DNA of 48,749 nucleotides from Sphingomonas montana (GTDB lineage Bacteria > Pseudomonadota > Alphaproteobacteria > Sphingomonadales > Sphingomonadaceae): the NCBI RefSeq assembly GCF_001956315.1, contig NZ_MOLY01000020.1:1-48749 (forward strand), written 5' to 3'. Positions 8,400-17,379 of this stretch are shown here, piece by piece (within the stretch, counting starts at the first letter, position 1; every line of letters starts with the position of its first letter). Both the position numbers and the translations under genes were made by a program. The notes beneath the pieces were generated by a model that had not been told where the DNA came from, made no database searches, and was given only the letters and a program-made list of their open reading frames with translations.

Positions 8400-8645
8400 G
8401 TTTGGGGACGATCAGGCGCTGGCGTCTCTGGAAGAAGGACGAGACTCCAATCCTTCTACCATCTGGAAACCCGAGCGCGCGCGGCCTCTCGCTCGGCTAC
8501 CTCCGGCAAGGCCGGATCGTCGCGCTGGACTGCGTCGACGCGGTGAAGGACTACATTTAGGCGAGATGACTGGTCGCCACCGGTCCGTGGATTTGGGTCG
8601 TCCTGCTTGCCGACGTCGCGGTTCCTATCGAGCGGTTGGACCGCA
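8400..8645 (+). pseudogene. Remnant of ferredoxin reductase C-terminus
   Basis: In one frame the DNA encodes [20 protein letters not shown] then KDYI, a stop, AR, a stop, and LVATG ... LLADVAVPIERL. This is the C-terminal domain of FAD-dependent NAD(P)H ferredoxin reductases, whose usual ending is YLRxGRVIALDCVNAVKDY, QGR, LV, ALLAD and P-hydrophobic-L. The two stops, TAG at 8558-8560 and TGA at 8567-8569, sit exactly where Gln (CAG) and Arg (CGA) belong, so both look like C-to-T changes. The N-terminal FAD and NAD domains are missing. It is a dead scrap, apparently stranded beside the sigma-factor gene. Confidence 0.7.
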
Positions 8646-8671
8646 GTCTGGCCAATCGCCGCTGCTTTGCG

Positions 8672-9412
8672 CTATTTCGCGGAACGCTTCGCCAACGCGT
8701 CGATGCCATCGATTACAATTGTTATATAGGTTAAATAGCTGCTCTCCAGGGGTGCCTCGACTCCGTTTTGCCAGCGAAGGATGAAGGCCTTGTTCGAGAG
8801 CAGGCGAAGATTGGCTGCCAAGATCGGAAAGGCGTTCTGATCCAGCTCGAGTAGCCGTTTCTGCACGATGACCTGCCAGGCCATCGGATCCTCTTTCGGC
8901 ATGGACGCGTATTCCTGCGCAGAGAAGCCGACCAGCGTGGCGATGATCGAATTGTATCCGGCGACCAGGTCGGCACCGGACAGCCCGGCGCGCGACAGGA
9001 TCGACAGCACATGCTCTACGAAGCCGAAATCCATGGCGGTGTTCGACACGACTGCGGTGCCGATCAGCGGGGCAGCGTTCGGATGGGCCGCCACCGCGGC
9101 CCGGAAGTTGTCGAACAGATCGCGCAGGCTCTGCTGCCATTCGCGCCGCCGGCTTTTAACCGACACCTTCCCGAGAATGTGGGCGACTATCCCGGCCATC
9201 ATCTCATTGCGGTTGGGCACGTACCAATAGACCGCGGTCGGGTAGACCCCGAGCTTCTGCGCCAGCGCTCGTAAGCTAAAGGCATCCAGGCCGTCTTCGT
9301 CGATGATACCTAGCGCTGCAGCAATAATGACCTCGCGGTTGAGCGCGGGTGCGGGAGGAGCCCCCCGCCGGGTCCTGCGTCCAGGTTGAGTCGCCACCGT
9401 CTTCCCTTGCAT
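8672..9412 (-). CDS. TetR/AcrR family transcriptional regulator
   Basis: This is a 246-residue regulator. The N-terminal helix-turn-helix is clear: NREVIIAAALGIIDEDGLDA, FSLRALAQKLGVYPTAVYWY and VPNRNEMMAGIVAHILG. The C-terminal part (WQQSLRDLFDNFRAAVAAHP, LVGFSAQEYASMP) is of the TetR_C type with a ligand pocket, which is not sequence-readable. The ATG at 9412 is used here; a GTG at 9397 has a better-spaced AAGGGAAG, and the frame is open to 9535. It points toward the ferredoxin-reductase remnant and the sigma-factor gene. The double palindrome at 7645-7678 is the closest TetR-like operator, and no such palindrome is seen at its own promoter. Confidence 0.88.
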   Translation of the reverse strand: MQGKTVATQPGRRTRRGAPPAPALNREVIIAAALGIIDEDGLDAFSLRALAQKLGVYPTAVYWYVPNRNEMMAGIVAHILGKVSVKSRRREWQQSLRDLFDNFRAAVAAHPNAAPLIGTAVVSNTAMDFGFVEHVLSILSRAGLSGADLVAGYNSIIATLVGFSAQEYASMPKEDPMAWQVIVQKRLLELDQNAFPILAANLRLLSNKAFILRWQNGVEAPLESSYLTYITIVIDGIDALAKRSAK

Positions 9413-9535
9413 CCTCGGCCCGCTCCCATCGACTGCACTTAAGGCCTTCGCGCCAGAAGCTGGACGCCACTCGCATATTGCCCCGCCGCTTTCCCAGGCA
9501 AGACGGCCCCATCGATCGGCACCGTGACGTGGCAT

Positions 9536-10654
9536 GCCCCGAGGGATTTAACCAAACTTCGATCGACCCGCGTCACCGATCGAGTTGGCTGTAGGCAGCA
9601 GGCGCGCTCGATGCCAGAACAAAGGCGAGGGCGCCTTTATACGGGGTAGAGCCTATATCTGATCACGGTTTTGATCCGCTTCGCGCTTGAATTGGTACGA
9701 TCACGCAAGCCCGTGATTGCCGCCCGTCTCGAAGCGAGCTTTTGTCGTTTCCCTGAGCAGCGTACAAGAGAAACACTTCTTGTCGACGGGTTCGGCGGAA
9801 GATTTTGCAACGGTGAGATCGCGAGGGCTGGCATACCGTTTGCGGACCGAACGGGCTCGTACGCTGCCGTCACCGATGTCGCGTGGGTTGAGGTCGGCCT
9901 TTGCACGCGCGTCGAGGACGATCGGGCTTCGAGCGACTGAACCGGGAGGGTTCGCCATCGCCCATCCGAAGGTCCGTGCAGCGGTCGGGGAGGCACCGCA
10001 GGACGGGCAGTGATCGACAGTGCCGGCGGATCCACCGTGACGCCCGTCGTCGACGAGGTCTGCCTGCTCTACGGTTCCATCGCGCTGACCGGAACGGGTG
10101 GCATCGGGACCGTCCATCATGCTGTCACCGTATGACCGACAACGTCCGAATGGATGTCGGGGGACGAACGGACGATCCGCCTGTTCGCCGTCGTCGGAGA
10201 AACCCGACCCGGCGCCGGTAGCCATGTTGCGATAGCATCCAGGAGCCACATCGGAAACGGACGAACGGTTTCTGAAGATGCGAACCAACTGCGCCGGCAG
10301 AATCAGACGGTAGGCAATCTATAAGCCTCGGTACGTTCGACGCAGCACGTCGCGCCGCCGGTCGAACGGCGTCGCCTCGTCATGTTCGGATCATAGTCAA
10401 CGGGCCGGACGGACCCGTGACCGCACAGGCTCCGATCACGTTCCGCGACGGAAGCGGCCCAGCAGGTGCGATTGAATTCCATTTGGCCGTTGCGAACCTG
10501 ATCACGCCTCTTCTGGTGGCCAGCGAGCCTATCATCGTCATGGTCCATGGTCCGGGCGCGCACGTCTCGCCGGTATGGTTCAGCGCCAGCTTTCCACTGC
10601 CTAGCGTCCGAAAGCATTTCGATCGCCGCCATAAGACGGGGCGGGGGGGCGTCG
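9536..10654. other. Long stretch without an intact gene
   Basis: About 1.1 kb upstream of the TetR gene holds only overlapping open frames without recognisable domains on either strand (for example 9671-9940 plus and 9701-10288 minus). Short runs read like protein, such as TPVVDEVCLLYGSIALTG near 10035, but they do not connect. With remnants on both sides, this looks like decayed coding DNA rather than a regulatory region. Confidence 0.5.
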
Positions 10655-10940
10655 TGGCGCGAAGCTGTCGTGCTGGCGCGGGGAGTTCGGGCGAGGTTCG
10701 GTCTTATCAAGGCCCTTGGCTTCCCAATATATCCAAAGTCTAAGACGTGGTTGGATCGCAGTCCCACGATCGGTCTGGCGAGCACGCTCTGGTCGCTGTC
10801 GCGAGTTCGAAACTTCCGCGAGGTTCTGGCGACCGGGCAGGCAGAATGCGACGCACTTATCGACGCCTTAGTGGACGCCGCCGGATCAGCACAAATCCAT
10901 GTTGACGTTATGAGCATCAAAGCAATGAGTCCGTCCAACC
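10655..10940 (+). pseudogene. Fragment of a ketopantoate-reductase-like gene
   Basis: The plus frame reads REAVVLARGVRARFGLIKAL, then GFPIYPKSKTWLDRSP, ASTLWSLSRVRNFREVLATG and QAECDALIDALVDAA. This pattern (RxxxxALGxPxxP, a hydrophobic helix, then a helix with GxAxxxxxEMxAL) is the C-terminal helical domain of ketopantoate reductase-type (ApbA/PanE) proteins. The N-terminal Rossmann domain with GxGxxG is not found upstream in any frame, so only a C-terminal fragment survives. The assignment is by pattern memory and is moderately secure. No start codon with a ribosome-binding site fits, and an active product is not expected. Confidence 0.45.
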
Positions 10941-11212
10941 ACGGTAAGGGCCTCGGCCACGTTGACCGCCAACAGTCTGGTCAGAATTCACTTAGGTAGT
11001 TCGCGCACATAAGTAGTAGGATGCTCGAGACTTGAATGCTCCATTGATTGCATAAGGACCCGAGACATCTAGCGGTTGCTGCTCAAGTTAAACAATCAAT
11101 CTAAACTAGCCTTATATAACAAGCCGCTGAACGGCCGCTAATGGGCGAGATCGTTCATCCGGTGTGGACGGTTCAACTTCGGCATTGAAGGCCTATATTA
11201 CATAAATGCTGA

Positions 11213-12364
11213 TTATCGGAATGGTTGGCAGAATTCCCGCAGTTCGGCCGCAAGCAGATCCGGTTTCTCCAGCGCAGCAAAATGCCCGCCGGCCGGCATT
11301 TTGGTCCAGCGCCGCACGTCGAACACTCGCTCTACCCAGGAACGTGGTGGCATAGCGATCTCTCGCGGAAATACTGATACGCCAAGCGGCGGTTTGACTC
11401 GCTCACCCGCCTCAAACACAAGCGGGCGCAACCGGTTTTCTTTGTAAAGCCTGAGCGATGCGGTCAGGGATCCGCTGAACCAATAGATGGAAATGTCGGT
11501 CAGTACGTCGTCGAGCGAAATCACGCTTTCGAGGTCGCCGTCGCAATCACTCCACGATCTGAACTTCTCCGTCATCCAGGCAGCGAGCCCGATAGGAGAG
11601 TCCGTGAGGGCAAACGAGAGAGTTTGCGGTTTGGTCCCCTGGAGCGAGGCATATGCACCCTCCTGTGCGGACCACCGTGCGACGTGATCAAGGAACGCCT
11701 GTTCTTCAGCTGTGACCGGCGGCGCGTCAGCCCCTAACGACGGCCGGTAACTGCCCGGAACGAAGTTCAGACGAATGCCGCGGATGGTCTCCGGGAACAA
11801 CCGCGCTAACCAGGTAGATACCCCAGCGCCGATGTCGCCGCCCTGCGCAACGAAGGCGTGGTAGCCGAGCTCGGCCATGAGCTTGCGCCATAGCACTGCG
11901 ATTTCTCGCGAGCTGACGCTTCGCTTCGTCGGCGCGGGCGAGAAGCCGTAGCCAGGCAGCGACGGCACGACTACGTGGAAGGCGTCGGCGGGATCGCCGC
12001 CATAGGCGCCAGGATCGGCAAGCCGCGGGATCAGCCGTTCCATTTCGACGAACGACCCCGGCCACCCATGGGTTATGACGATGGGCATTGGGGCAGGGCC
12101 GACGCCACGGTAATGCACGAAATGTACGGCTTGGTCGTCGATCGTCGTCATGAACTGCGGCAGCCGGTTGAGCCGTCGTTCCTGTAGGCGCCATTCGAAC
12201 CGGTTCAGCCAATGGTCGGCCAGCCGGCGCATGAAGGACAAGCTTGCGCCATCGTCCCGGCTATCATCGTCGATCGAGCTCGGCCAGCGCACCGCGGAGA
12301 GCCGGTCCTGTAACTCTACGATTGCAGCGTCTGGAACGTCTATCGTGAACGGAACGGGCGGCAT
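11213..12364 (-). CDS. Epoxide hydrolase (EHN-type alpha/beta hydrolase)
   Basis: The 383-residue protein is an epoxide hydrolase of the alpha/beta-hydrolase fold. The N-terminal EHN domain (PFTIDVPDAAIVELQDRLSA, then NRFEWRLQERRLNRLPQF) occupies about residues 1-95. The core follows: ITHGWPGSFVEMERLIPRL gives the oxyanion HGWPGS, VPSLPGYGFSPAPT follows, and QGGDIGAGVSTWLARLFP holds the nucleophile Asp. PAGGHFAALEKPDLLA near the end supplies the catalytic His. Such enzymes hydrolyse epoxides to diols without a cofactor; the substrate is unknown. The ATG at 12364 has GGAG nine bases upstream; a GTG at 12376 is the alternative. It stands alone between gene-poor stretches. Confidence 0.88.
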   Translation of the reverse strand: MPPVPFTIDVPDAAIVELQDRLSAVRWPSSIDDDSRDDGASLSFMRRLADHWLNRFEWRLQERRLNRLPQFMTTIDDQAVHFVHYRGVGPAPMPIVITHGWPGSFVEMERLIPRLADPGAYGGDPADAFHVVVPSLPGYGFSPAPTKRSVSSREIAVLWRKLMAELGYHAFVAQGGDIGAGVSTWLARLFPETIRGIRLNFVPGSYRPSLGADAPPVTAEEQAFLDHVARWSAQEGAYASLQGTKPQTLSFALTDSPIGLAAWMTEKFRSWSDCDGDLESVISLDDVLTDISIYWFSGSLTASLRLYKENRLRPLVFEAGERVKPPLGVSVFPREIAMPPRSWVERVFDVRRWTKMPAGGHFAALEKPDLLAAELREFCQPFR

Positions 12365-12777
12365 GATGGTCTCCACGCTTTGCTCGACTGTATCCCAACC
12401 GCAATTGCGAAACGACTGCCCCTTCGTGGGATGAACGATCGACCGGTTTGAGAGGGGTGGCAGGCCAGGGCGAGTATCAATTTTGTGTGATCGCGTTCGC
12501 AGGCTTCGAAGTGAAGGCTGAGCCTCTGTCCGCTTTCAAGCTCTGCTCGCTATGTCGAGCAAGTCCTCAGTTTCGCGACCAGCAATCCGTTACAGTGTTC
12601 AATAAACAGTCATTTTCTAGACAATGGCCTGCTGCCTTAGCTTTTAGCAGGCGATCGATTTTCGGGAATGTCCGGGATTGGTAGTGAATGAGCAGGCAGC
12701 TTGCGAATTGGCAAGAAGCCGCCCATCTATCGCTGCGGTGATTACGGGATGGCAAAGGACTGTGTTGCGGTGGGTGG
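12365..12777. other. Intergenic stretch without recognised gene
   Basis: This 413-base gap lies between the epoxide-hydrolase promoter side and the end of the LysR gene. Short frames exist (12448-12684 plus) but have no family features or ribosome-binding site. The composition is more AT-rich than the neighbours around 12590-12680. I see no repeat or terminator with confidence. Confidence 0.4.
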
Positions 12778-13674
12778 TCAGGAGAGACGAACTCGCATCT
12801 CGTTGAGGAGCCAACTGCCGGCGCGTCCGAGGGCGCGGTCTCGCATTTGAGCAGCGTAAATCGTTAGTGGACCAGTCGCGCGGGCGGCATGGTCTTCGAT
12901 CGCCAGAGAGACGAGGCGACCATCCGCCAAGTGCGGTGCCACGAGGTACTCAGGCATTCGGCACCATCCCAGGCCGGCAAGCAGGAAGTCCAGCCGCCGG
13001 CTGAGTTCCACAAAGCGCCAAACCCTGGTTCCGATGATGCCGTAGCTAGGGCCATCGGGCGCAGCCGGATCGGACAGGACAAGCTGGGTATGCTCCTCTA
13101 AGTCGGTGAGCGTTACAGGGCTATCCAGTGCGGCCAAGGGGTGCGTGGGCGACACCACTGAGACAAGGTCGATGTCGATCAGCGGCAGCGCTGCCACGTC
13201 GTCAGGCACCGCAGGTAACAGAATGCAGAGCGCGAGCGCGGCGTCCCCGCGTCGCAATCGTCGCTCGGCCCCACCTAGGCCCTCGGTGGAGAAGTTGACA
13301 GGCAGAGAGGGAAACTCGGCGCGTAGCGCGTGCAGGCTGTCGATGAAAGCCGTGGTCGGCACCAGCGGGTCGATCGCGACGGTCAGTTCGGCTTCCAGTC
13401 CCGCGCGCGTGCCGGCAGCCACTGCCTCGAAGCGAGCGGCACCTGATAGAACGGTGCGAGCTTGTGTCACCAGCACGCGGCCTACGTCAGTCAGCGTCGG
13501 CCGGAATCCTGAACGGTCGAAGAGCGTGACGCCTTGTACGTCCTCCAGTGTTGCGACAGCCTGGCTGATGGCGGATTGCACTCGTCCGAGCCTGCGCCCG
13601 GCCGCCGAAAAACTGCCGGTGTCCGCGATCGTCACCAGCACGCGGAGTTGGTCGAGTGTCAGACTGCCGATCAT
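12778..13674 (-). CDS. LysR family transcriptional regulator
   Basis: This is a 298-residue LysR-type regulator. The N-terminal winged helix-turn-helix is typical: LTLDQLRVLVTIADTGSFSA, AGRRLGRVQSAISQAVATLE and GVTLFDRSGFRPTLTDVGRV. Residues from about 90 form the two-lobed inducer-binding domain (LTVAIDPLVPTTAFIDSLHA, then FVELSRRLDFLLAGLGWCRM and PEYLVAPHLADGRLVSL). It diverges from the dioxygenase-azoreductase pair, and an ATC-N9-GAT site (13675-13693) touches its start codon, so it probably controls both its own gene and the pair. The co-inducer may be an aromatic or quinone compound, given the target genes, which is inference. Confidence 0.93.
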   Translation of the reverse strand: MIGSLTLDQLRVLVTIADTGSFSAAGRRLGRVQSAISQAVATLEDVQGVTLFDRSGFRPTLTDVGRVLVTQARTVLSGAARFEAVAAGTRAGLEAELTVAIDPLVPTTAFIDSLHALRAEFPSLPVNFSTEGLGGAERRLRRGDAALALCILLPAVPDDVAALPLIDIDLVSVVSPTHPLAALDSPVTLTDLEEHTQLVLSDPAAPDGPSYGIIGTRVWRFVELSRRLDFLLAGLGWCRMPEYLVAPHLADGRLVSLAIEDHAARATGPLTIYAAQMRDRALGRAGSWLLNEMRVRLS

Positions 13675-13693
13675 CTATCACCTCGTCCGATAG
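13675..13693. promoter_or_regulatory. LysR-type binding site
   Basis: CTATC-N9-GATAG is a perfect five-base inverted repeat and contains the classical LysR core ATC-N9-GAT (T-N11-A). It lies directly upstream of the LysR start and about 50 bases before the divergent dioxygenase start, the expected place for an autoregulatory and activation site. Confidence 0.6.
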
Positions 13694-13740
13694 GGATCAT
13701 CACATCTTTATCGCTCCCACGATTTGCGTCCAGCAACCAC

Positions 13741-14541
13741 ATGGGTGGAATGCAACCAACCTTCTTCATCAACCACGGCGGCGGTCCCTGCTTCTTCCTG
13801 GAACCGGGACCCATTCGCGACACGTGGCGCGAACTGGAAACCTACCTGCGTGGCTTCATTGCCGGGCTCGCGGAGCAGCCGCGGGCCATCCTCGCCGTCT
13901 CGGGGCATTGGGAGGAACGCGTGCCAACCGTCAATGCCGCCGCGCATCCGCCGCTGCTGTTCGACTATGGCGGCTTTCCAGACCACACCTATCGGCTGAC
14001 CTGGCCCGCGCCGGGTGCGCTCTCTGTGGCAGCGCGCGTGCACGAGCTTCTGTCGGTTGCCGGCATCGCCATCGGTAAGGAAACGGCGCGGGGCTGGGAT
14101 CATGGCATCTTCGTGCCGTTCAAGGTGATGGTGCCCGGCGCCGACATTCCACTGGTGCAGCTTTCGCTGCAACATGGTCTCGACCCGGCTGGGCACCTTG
14201 CGATCGGGCGGGCGCTCCGGCCCTTGCGCGACGAGGAGGTGCTCATCGTCGGCAGCGGCCAGAGCTATCACAACATGCGCGGTTTCTTCGGTAGGGTCGG
14301 CGTGGACAAAAAGGCCGAGGCGTTCGACGCTTGGCTGCGCTCTGCAATGATCGATGGCGGGACGCGCGACCGCGCGCTGATCCGCTGGGAGGAGGCACCG
14401 CACGCCCGCGACGCCCAGCTCCATGAAGATCACCTGCTGCCGCTGATGATTGCGGCGGGCGCAGCATCGGGTGAGCCGGGCACCGTCCACTTCCACGGCC
14501 ATGCGCTCGGCAAGCCGATCTCCGGTTTCCGCTTCGGCTGA
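13741..14541 (+). CDS. Class III extradiol dioxygenase (DODA-type)
   Basis: The 266-residue protein has the DODA-type class III extradiol ring-cleavage dioxygenase pattern: QPTFFINHGGGPCFFLEPGP near the start (first metal-binding His), ILAVSGHWEERVPTVNAA with a second His, WDHGIFVPFKVMVPGADIPL, and GSGQSYHNMRGFFG. The metal is usually non-haem iron or zinc and the reaction opens a catechol-type ring with O2. Start choice is weak: ATGs at 13741 and 13750 both lack a good ribosome-binding site, and the frame is open further upstream into the LysR gene. It is followed after 23 bases by an azoreductase gene and faces its likely LysR regulator. Confidence 0.87.
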   Translation: MGGMQPTFFINHGGGPCFFLEPGPIRDTWRELETYLRGFIAGLAEQPRAILAVSGHWEERVPTVNAAAHPPLLFDYGGFPDHTYRLTWPAPGALSVAARVHELLSVAGIAIGKETARGWDHGIFVPFKVMVPGADIPLVQLSLQHGLDPAGHLAIGRALRPLRDEEVLIVGSGQSYHNMRGFFGRVGVDKKAEAFDAWLRSAMIDGGTRDRALIRWEEAPHARDAQLHEDHLLPLMIAAGAASGEPGTVHFHGHALGKPISGFRFG

Positions 14542-14564
14542 GCTAACCCCTGAGGAGAATTTTC

Positions 14565-15191
14565 ATGACCAAGCTACTCGTCGTCGAAACCAGCCCCCGA
14601 GGCGATCATTCAATCTCGCGCAACATGACCCGGCGCTTCGTCGCTGAATGGCAGACCAGGTATTCCGACGGGATCGTCGTGGATCGTGATCTCGCGGAAA
14701 CCGAGTTGCCGTTCGTCAATGCGCCGTGGCTTGCGGCGTATTTTACGCCGTCAGAGCAACAGTCGCCCGAGATGAAGGCGGCGCTGAGTGTGTCTGACGA
14801 GCTGGTCGCGGAGATCCTCGCCGCCGATCACATCCTGATCGCCACGCCGGTCTACAACTACAACATTCCCGCCTCGCTCAAGGCATGGGTCGACCATATC
14901 GTTCGCAAGGGGATGACGCTCGGCTTCGACGGCAAGGGCCTCGTCATGGACAAGGCAGCAACGGTGCTGATCGCGAGCGGGGGCGTTTACACCGAAGGAT
15001 CGCCAATCCGCGACCGCGACATTGCGACCCGGTACCTGCGCCTGATTTTGGGGGTGATCGGCATCACCGATGTGACCGTGGTTGCCGGTGGCGGCGCGAA
15101 AGCAGTCGACATGCGGGAGACGACAATGGACGGTTTCATCACCACCCTCCAACCTCAAATCGAGGCCGCGGCCGCGGCCGCGGCCGCTTAA
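14565..15191 (+). CDS. azoR: FMN-dependent NADH-azoreductase
   Basis: This is a 208-residue flavodoxin-fold enzyme of the AzoR/NQO family. It shows the FMN-phosphate loop [10 protein letters not shown] near the N-terminus, [20 protein letters not shown] with the FMN-binding Tyr-Asn-Tyr-Asn, RKGMTLGF, and [13 protein letters not shown]. These enzymes reduce quinones and azo bonds in two-electron steps using NADH and protect against quinone stress. GAGGAG precedes the ATG. The C-terminus is odd: a run of eight alanines encoded by repeated GCGGCC units, which may vary in length between strains. It follows the ring-cleaving dioxygenase in what should be one operon, so the two may process the same aromatic/quinone compounds. 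Confidence 0.92.
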   Translation: MTKLLVVETSPRGDHSISRNMTRRFVAEWQTRYSDGIVVDRDLAETELPFVNAPWLAAYFTPSEQQSPEMKAALSVSDELVAEILAADHILIATPVYNYNIPASLKAWVDHIVRKGMTLGFDGKGLVMDKAATVLIASGGVYTEGSPIRDRDIATRYLRLILGVIGITDVTVVAGGGAKAVDMRETTMDGFITTLQPQIEAAAAAAAA

Positions 15192-15197
15192 GCCGAG

Positions 15198-15231
15198 CCG
15201 ATGGGCGGCGTGTTGCCGCGCAGCCCATCGG
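15198..15231. terminator. Hairpin after azoR
   Basis: CCGATGGGC (15198-15206) pairs perfectly with GCCCATCGG (15223-15231), six bases after the azoR stop. There is no T-run behind it, so it may be a Rho-independent terminator of weak type or an mRNA 3' stabiliser. The rest of the gap to 15517 is AT-rich and holds no gene I can recognise. Confidence 0.55.
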
Positions 15232-15517
15232 AGGTTCAAGTAGCCCCACACACTTGGAACCTCGCCAAATGTCACTTCGTAGTTTCTGGTCCAAGCATTC
15301 AGCTAACTAAGAAAAATTCATGCAAGAAGAGGCGGTCCCAGAACGGTGGCTCGCGCAGATTTCATCAAAGGCTGGTTTCTGTGATGACGCTTATTTTCGA
15401 TTAATCATATATCGCTGCTTTTTGCCGCATAGATTCCCGCCCCGTACCATTAACCTCGACACGTTATGGAAATCTGATTGTGGTCAGGACCCATTGGCAT
15501 AAATAGCCAATTGTGTC

Positions 15518-16492
15518 TTAAATTGGAGTTTGAGGCGCATCCGCCAATGGAGAAAGATCGCGCCTGCCGAACGCTGCTTCGTCTTCCGCGTCGAGCTGCG
15601 CCGCTGTACGCTTTAGCCGTGCGTAAATGAAGTCGATTACAGTGTGAACCGGCATGGCGTGCCGTACCCGTTCGTAGGTAAGCAACCAAAGGCTGATTGT
15701 ATCGCCCCGTGCCGGTGACAGGCAGCGGATGAGATCGGGATCGCCGCCTGCGACCATCCGCGGCAGCACCGCCACGCCCGCGCCCGCACGCACTGCTGAT
15801 AAGAGACTGGTCGACGAACTATGCCGAATGCTGACATTGGCCTCGAGATCATTCTCGTGCAGCCACTTTCGGTAGATCGACCAGACATTCTCGCCGCCGC
15901 CGCCGATAAGTGCGTGGCTCCGGAGCATTGCCGGCGAACGCGGGATGCCGTGTGCTTCCGCATAGCCACGACTGCAGTAAAACGCCCACGGATCCGGGGC
16001 AATCCTACGGCCTGCCAGCCCTCCGCCGGTCAGATCATGGCCTGCCCGCAAGGCCACATCGGCAAATCCGTTACTGAGGTCGCGGACCGTATCGGTCGTA
16101 TCGAGCTCGAGTTCGATCAGCGGAAATGCCTCTTAATGGTCGCGCAAAATGGGTGCGAGTACCGAAACAGCGTAAAGCTCGGCAGTGGTAAGGCGGACGA
16201 CACCACGGGCTTCACGCAGGCGCGCGCCAGCAGCATCGCCAAACGTCGTCGCCGCAGCGGCAACTACTTCGGCATGCTCCCCGAGTGCCTTGCCATCGGG
16301 CGTAAGCAAGTACCCCGCCTGTCGTCGTTCAAAGAGTGTGACCCCGAACGACAGCTCGAGCGCCGCTATCCGCCGGGCTGCTGTTGTCTGGCTGACGCGT
16401 AGCTGCCGCGCTGCTGCGAGCGTGCTGCCGTATTGTGCCACAGCGAGAAAGGTCTTGAGGTCATTCCAGTCAAACACGCGCGCATTCTGCAC
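15518..16492 (-). pseudogene. LysR family regulator with internal TAA stop
   Basis: Two halves of one LysR-type regulator lie in the same frame. From 16492: the helix-turn-helix WNDLKTFLAVAQYGSTLAAA, LRVSQTTAARRIAALELSFG and VTLFERRQAGYLLTPDG, ending with LAPILRDH. Then a TAA at 16133-16135, and the frame goes on with EAFPLIELELDTTDTVRDLS through NGFADVALRAG to the normal C-terminus, a complete inducer-binding domain. The full length is 325 codons, usual for the family. Only the one stop separates the halves, so this is a recent nonsense mutation, a readthrough case, or a sequence error. The start is a GTG at 16492 without a clear ribosome-binding site. It diverges from the TonB-C-like gene. 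Confidence 0.85.
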
Positions 16493-16598
16493 TTACGCAG
16501 AACAGGATCGCAACATCGTTGTTGGAGAGCGTCACGGGGCTCAAGCTAAAAGCAGGGACGACGATGGCGAGGCCGTTGTCTTAACAGGAGCAGAGAAC

Positions 16599-17108
16599 AT
16601 GGTGATCCGGATGAACTGGGTCGCAGCCGGACTGGCTGCGACAATCACAATTCATGCCCTCCCAGCTGCCGCTCAGAACACTGAAATGCCGGCAACGCTA
16701 GAACGCTGGAAGGCAAAGGCCCAGAAAAGACTGCAGCGTGCTCTCGTCGAGCCGTGTCCCCTCGGCCGTGCGAACGCGGAGGCAGGCGTGGTCGACGTTC
16801 TGTTCGCAGTAGGCGTGGATGGACGCGCTACGCATGTCTCGGTGCTGCATTCCTCCGGACAACGGACGGTAGACGCTCTGGCGTTGAAAGCCGTTCGCCG
16901 AATCCGCACCCACGCTACGGTGCCCACCGGTATCTCCGGGGGTCAGATGGTCGTCGCACGGATTTATGTTGCTCCCGCTGAAGGACCGCTGGCAGAAGAC
17001 GATATGCGAAAACTGATCGTGCAGACTGCGGCGCGGGACAATTGGGCGACCATCGACAGGTCGGGCGCTGCTACTAAAAATGTTGTCCGTCTTGCATATA
17101 CTCGTTGA
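16599..17108 (+). CDS. TonB-C-terminal-like exported protein
   Basis: This is a 169-residue protein with a signal peptide: MVIRMNWVAAGLAATITIHA then LPAAAQ, cleavage expected after AAA or AQ. Residues 50-125 resemble the TonB C-terminal domain: GVVDVLFAVGVDGRATHVSV, LHSSGQRTVDALALKAVRRI, then a strand with GGQMVVARIYVAP. Here it has no transmembrane energy-transducer arrangement, only a cleavable signal, so it is a free periplasmic TonB_C-like domain of unknown role. ACAGGAG lies upstream of the ATG; the frame is open far upstream but that part overlaps the LysR gene. The mature N-terminus ERWKAKAQKRLQRALVE is basic and helical. Confidence 0.7.
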   Translation: MVIRMNWVAAGLAATITIHALPAAAQNTEMPATLERWKAKAQKRLQRALVEPCPLGRANAEAGVVDVLFAVGVDGRATHVSVLHSSGQRTVDALALKAVRRIRTHATVPTGISGGQMVVARIYVAPAEGPLAEDDMRKLIVQTAARDNWATIDRSGAATKNVVRLAYTR

Positions 17109-17379
17109 GCCCCTTGATTACCGTTTCTCCGCTCCGCTGCATTTTGCGCAAGTTTTCAACGTGACGATGTACAAATAACGGCAAGCGCAGATTCAACACG
17201 CGTATCCAAGTGTAGACCTAGTTCAATGGCGCCTGACCCTAGACCATATTTGAGAGTTATCAGACAGGCTGCTTTCGAAGTCTTGCCTGCCCATGTCGCT
17301 GAAATGCTAAGTTTCGCGACAAACGGTTCACTGCGATATTCTACAAACAGATGCCTGTTCGACGGTTAGAACGCCTCGG

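Noticed and set aside
10303-10938. 211-codon minus frame
   Set aside because: The plus strand of its left-to-right end gives a recognisable reductase fragment; the minus frame has no domain.
12448-12684. 78-codon plus frame in the gap before the LysR gene
   Set aside because: No ribosome-binding site, no family features, and composition changes within it.
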